Below, piece after piece: positions 5,082 through 5,124 of a stretch of 5,124 bases of DNA. Position 1 is the stretch's first letter. The number at the start of each line of letters is the position of its first letter. Made by a program: the position numbers and the translations under genes. Location: NCBI GenBank assembly GCA_026709745.1, contig JAPOSJ010000008.1, positions 1-5,124 of the forward strand, in the 5' to 3' direction. The notes under the pieces were generated by a model that had not been told where the DNA came from, did no database searches, and saw only the letters and a program-made list of their open reading frames with translations. The DNA is from Candidatus Dadabacteria bacterium. Its GTDB lineage: Bacteria; Desulfobacterota_D; UBA1144; Nemesobacterales; Nemesobacteraceae.

Positions 5082-5124
5082 AAAGCCCACTCGGTATTTC
5101 ATGTAAGTATCGAGTGGGCTTTTT
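5082..5124 (+). terminator. Strong intrinsic terminator after the RTX lipoprotein gene
   Basis: AAAGCCCACTCG (5082-5093) pairs perfectly with CGAGTGGGCTTT (5111-5122). The helix continues inward for six more pairs, two of them G-U, to a five-base loop CATGT (5100-5104). Five T (5120-5124) close the window and the run may continue beyond it. The 18-pair stem and T tail make this the clearest terminator in the window; it ends the lipoprotein transcript 34 bases after its stop. Confidence 0.93.

Overview
The window reads as a bacterial chromosome segment using the standard bacterial code, with TTG as one probable start. It most likely comes from a Gram-negative (two-membrane) organism. The evidence is a lipoprotein precursor with Ser directly after the lipidated Cys, a Sec-type secreted protein, and the yebC-ruvC-ruvA-ruvB gene order common in Pseudomonadota, Desulfobacterota and neighbouring phyla. 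The sequence alone does not fix the lineage.

Positions 1-2684 hold a tightly packed plus-strand housekeeping operon: the 3' part of yebC (cut by the window edge), then ruvC, ruvA and ruvB. Neighbouring frames overlap by 8 and 17 bases or abut exactly, so translational coupling is likely. Together RuvA, RuvB and RuvC recognise, branch-migrate and cut Holliday junctions. YebC/PmpR is a TACO1-family protein commonly found just upstream of ruvC. Catalytic residues of RuvC and RuvB are intact. RuvA carries an Asp-to-Asn change at one of the two acidic-pin positions.

Positions 2690-3154 hold a convergent minus-strand gene for a small exported protein of unknown function, with its own likely terminator against the end of ruvB. 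Positions 3155-3593 are non-coding. They contain an 8-bp inverted repeat, an AT-rich possible promoter zone, and a notable RNA-like element at 3427-3523. In that element a GC-rich closing helix leading into a U tract encloses mutually exclusive inner hairpins. A strongly T-rich stretch and a near-perfect ribosome binding site follow.

Positions 3594-5048 encode a lipoprotein of unusual design: lipobox, short collagen-like Gly-X-Y segment, acidic linker, then blocks of RTX-type calcium-binding nonapeptides. It ends at a very strong intrinsic terminator at the right edge. Its isoleucine codon use differs clearly from the ruv genes, and its repeat array contains a perfect 27-bp duplication. The least explained and most interesting part is the unit from 3427 to 5124: structured leader, U-rich tract, and collagen/RTX lipoprotein.
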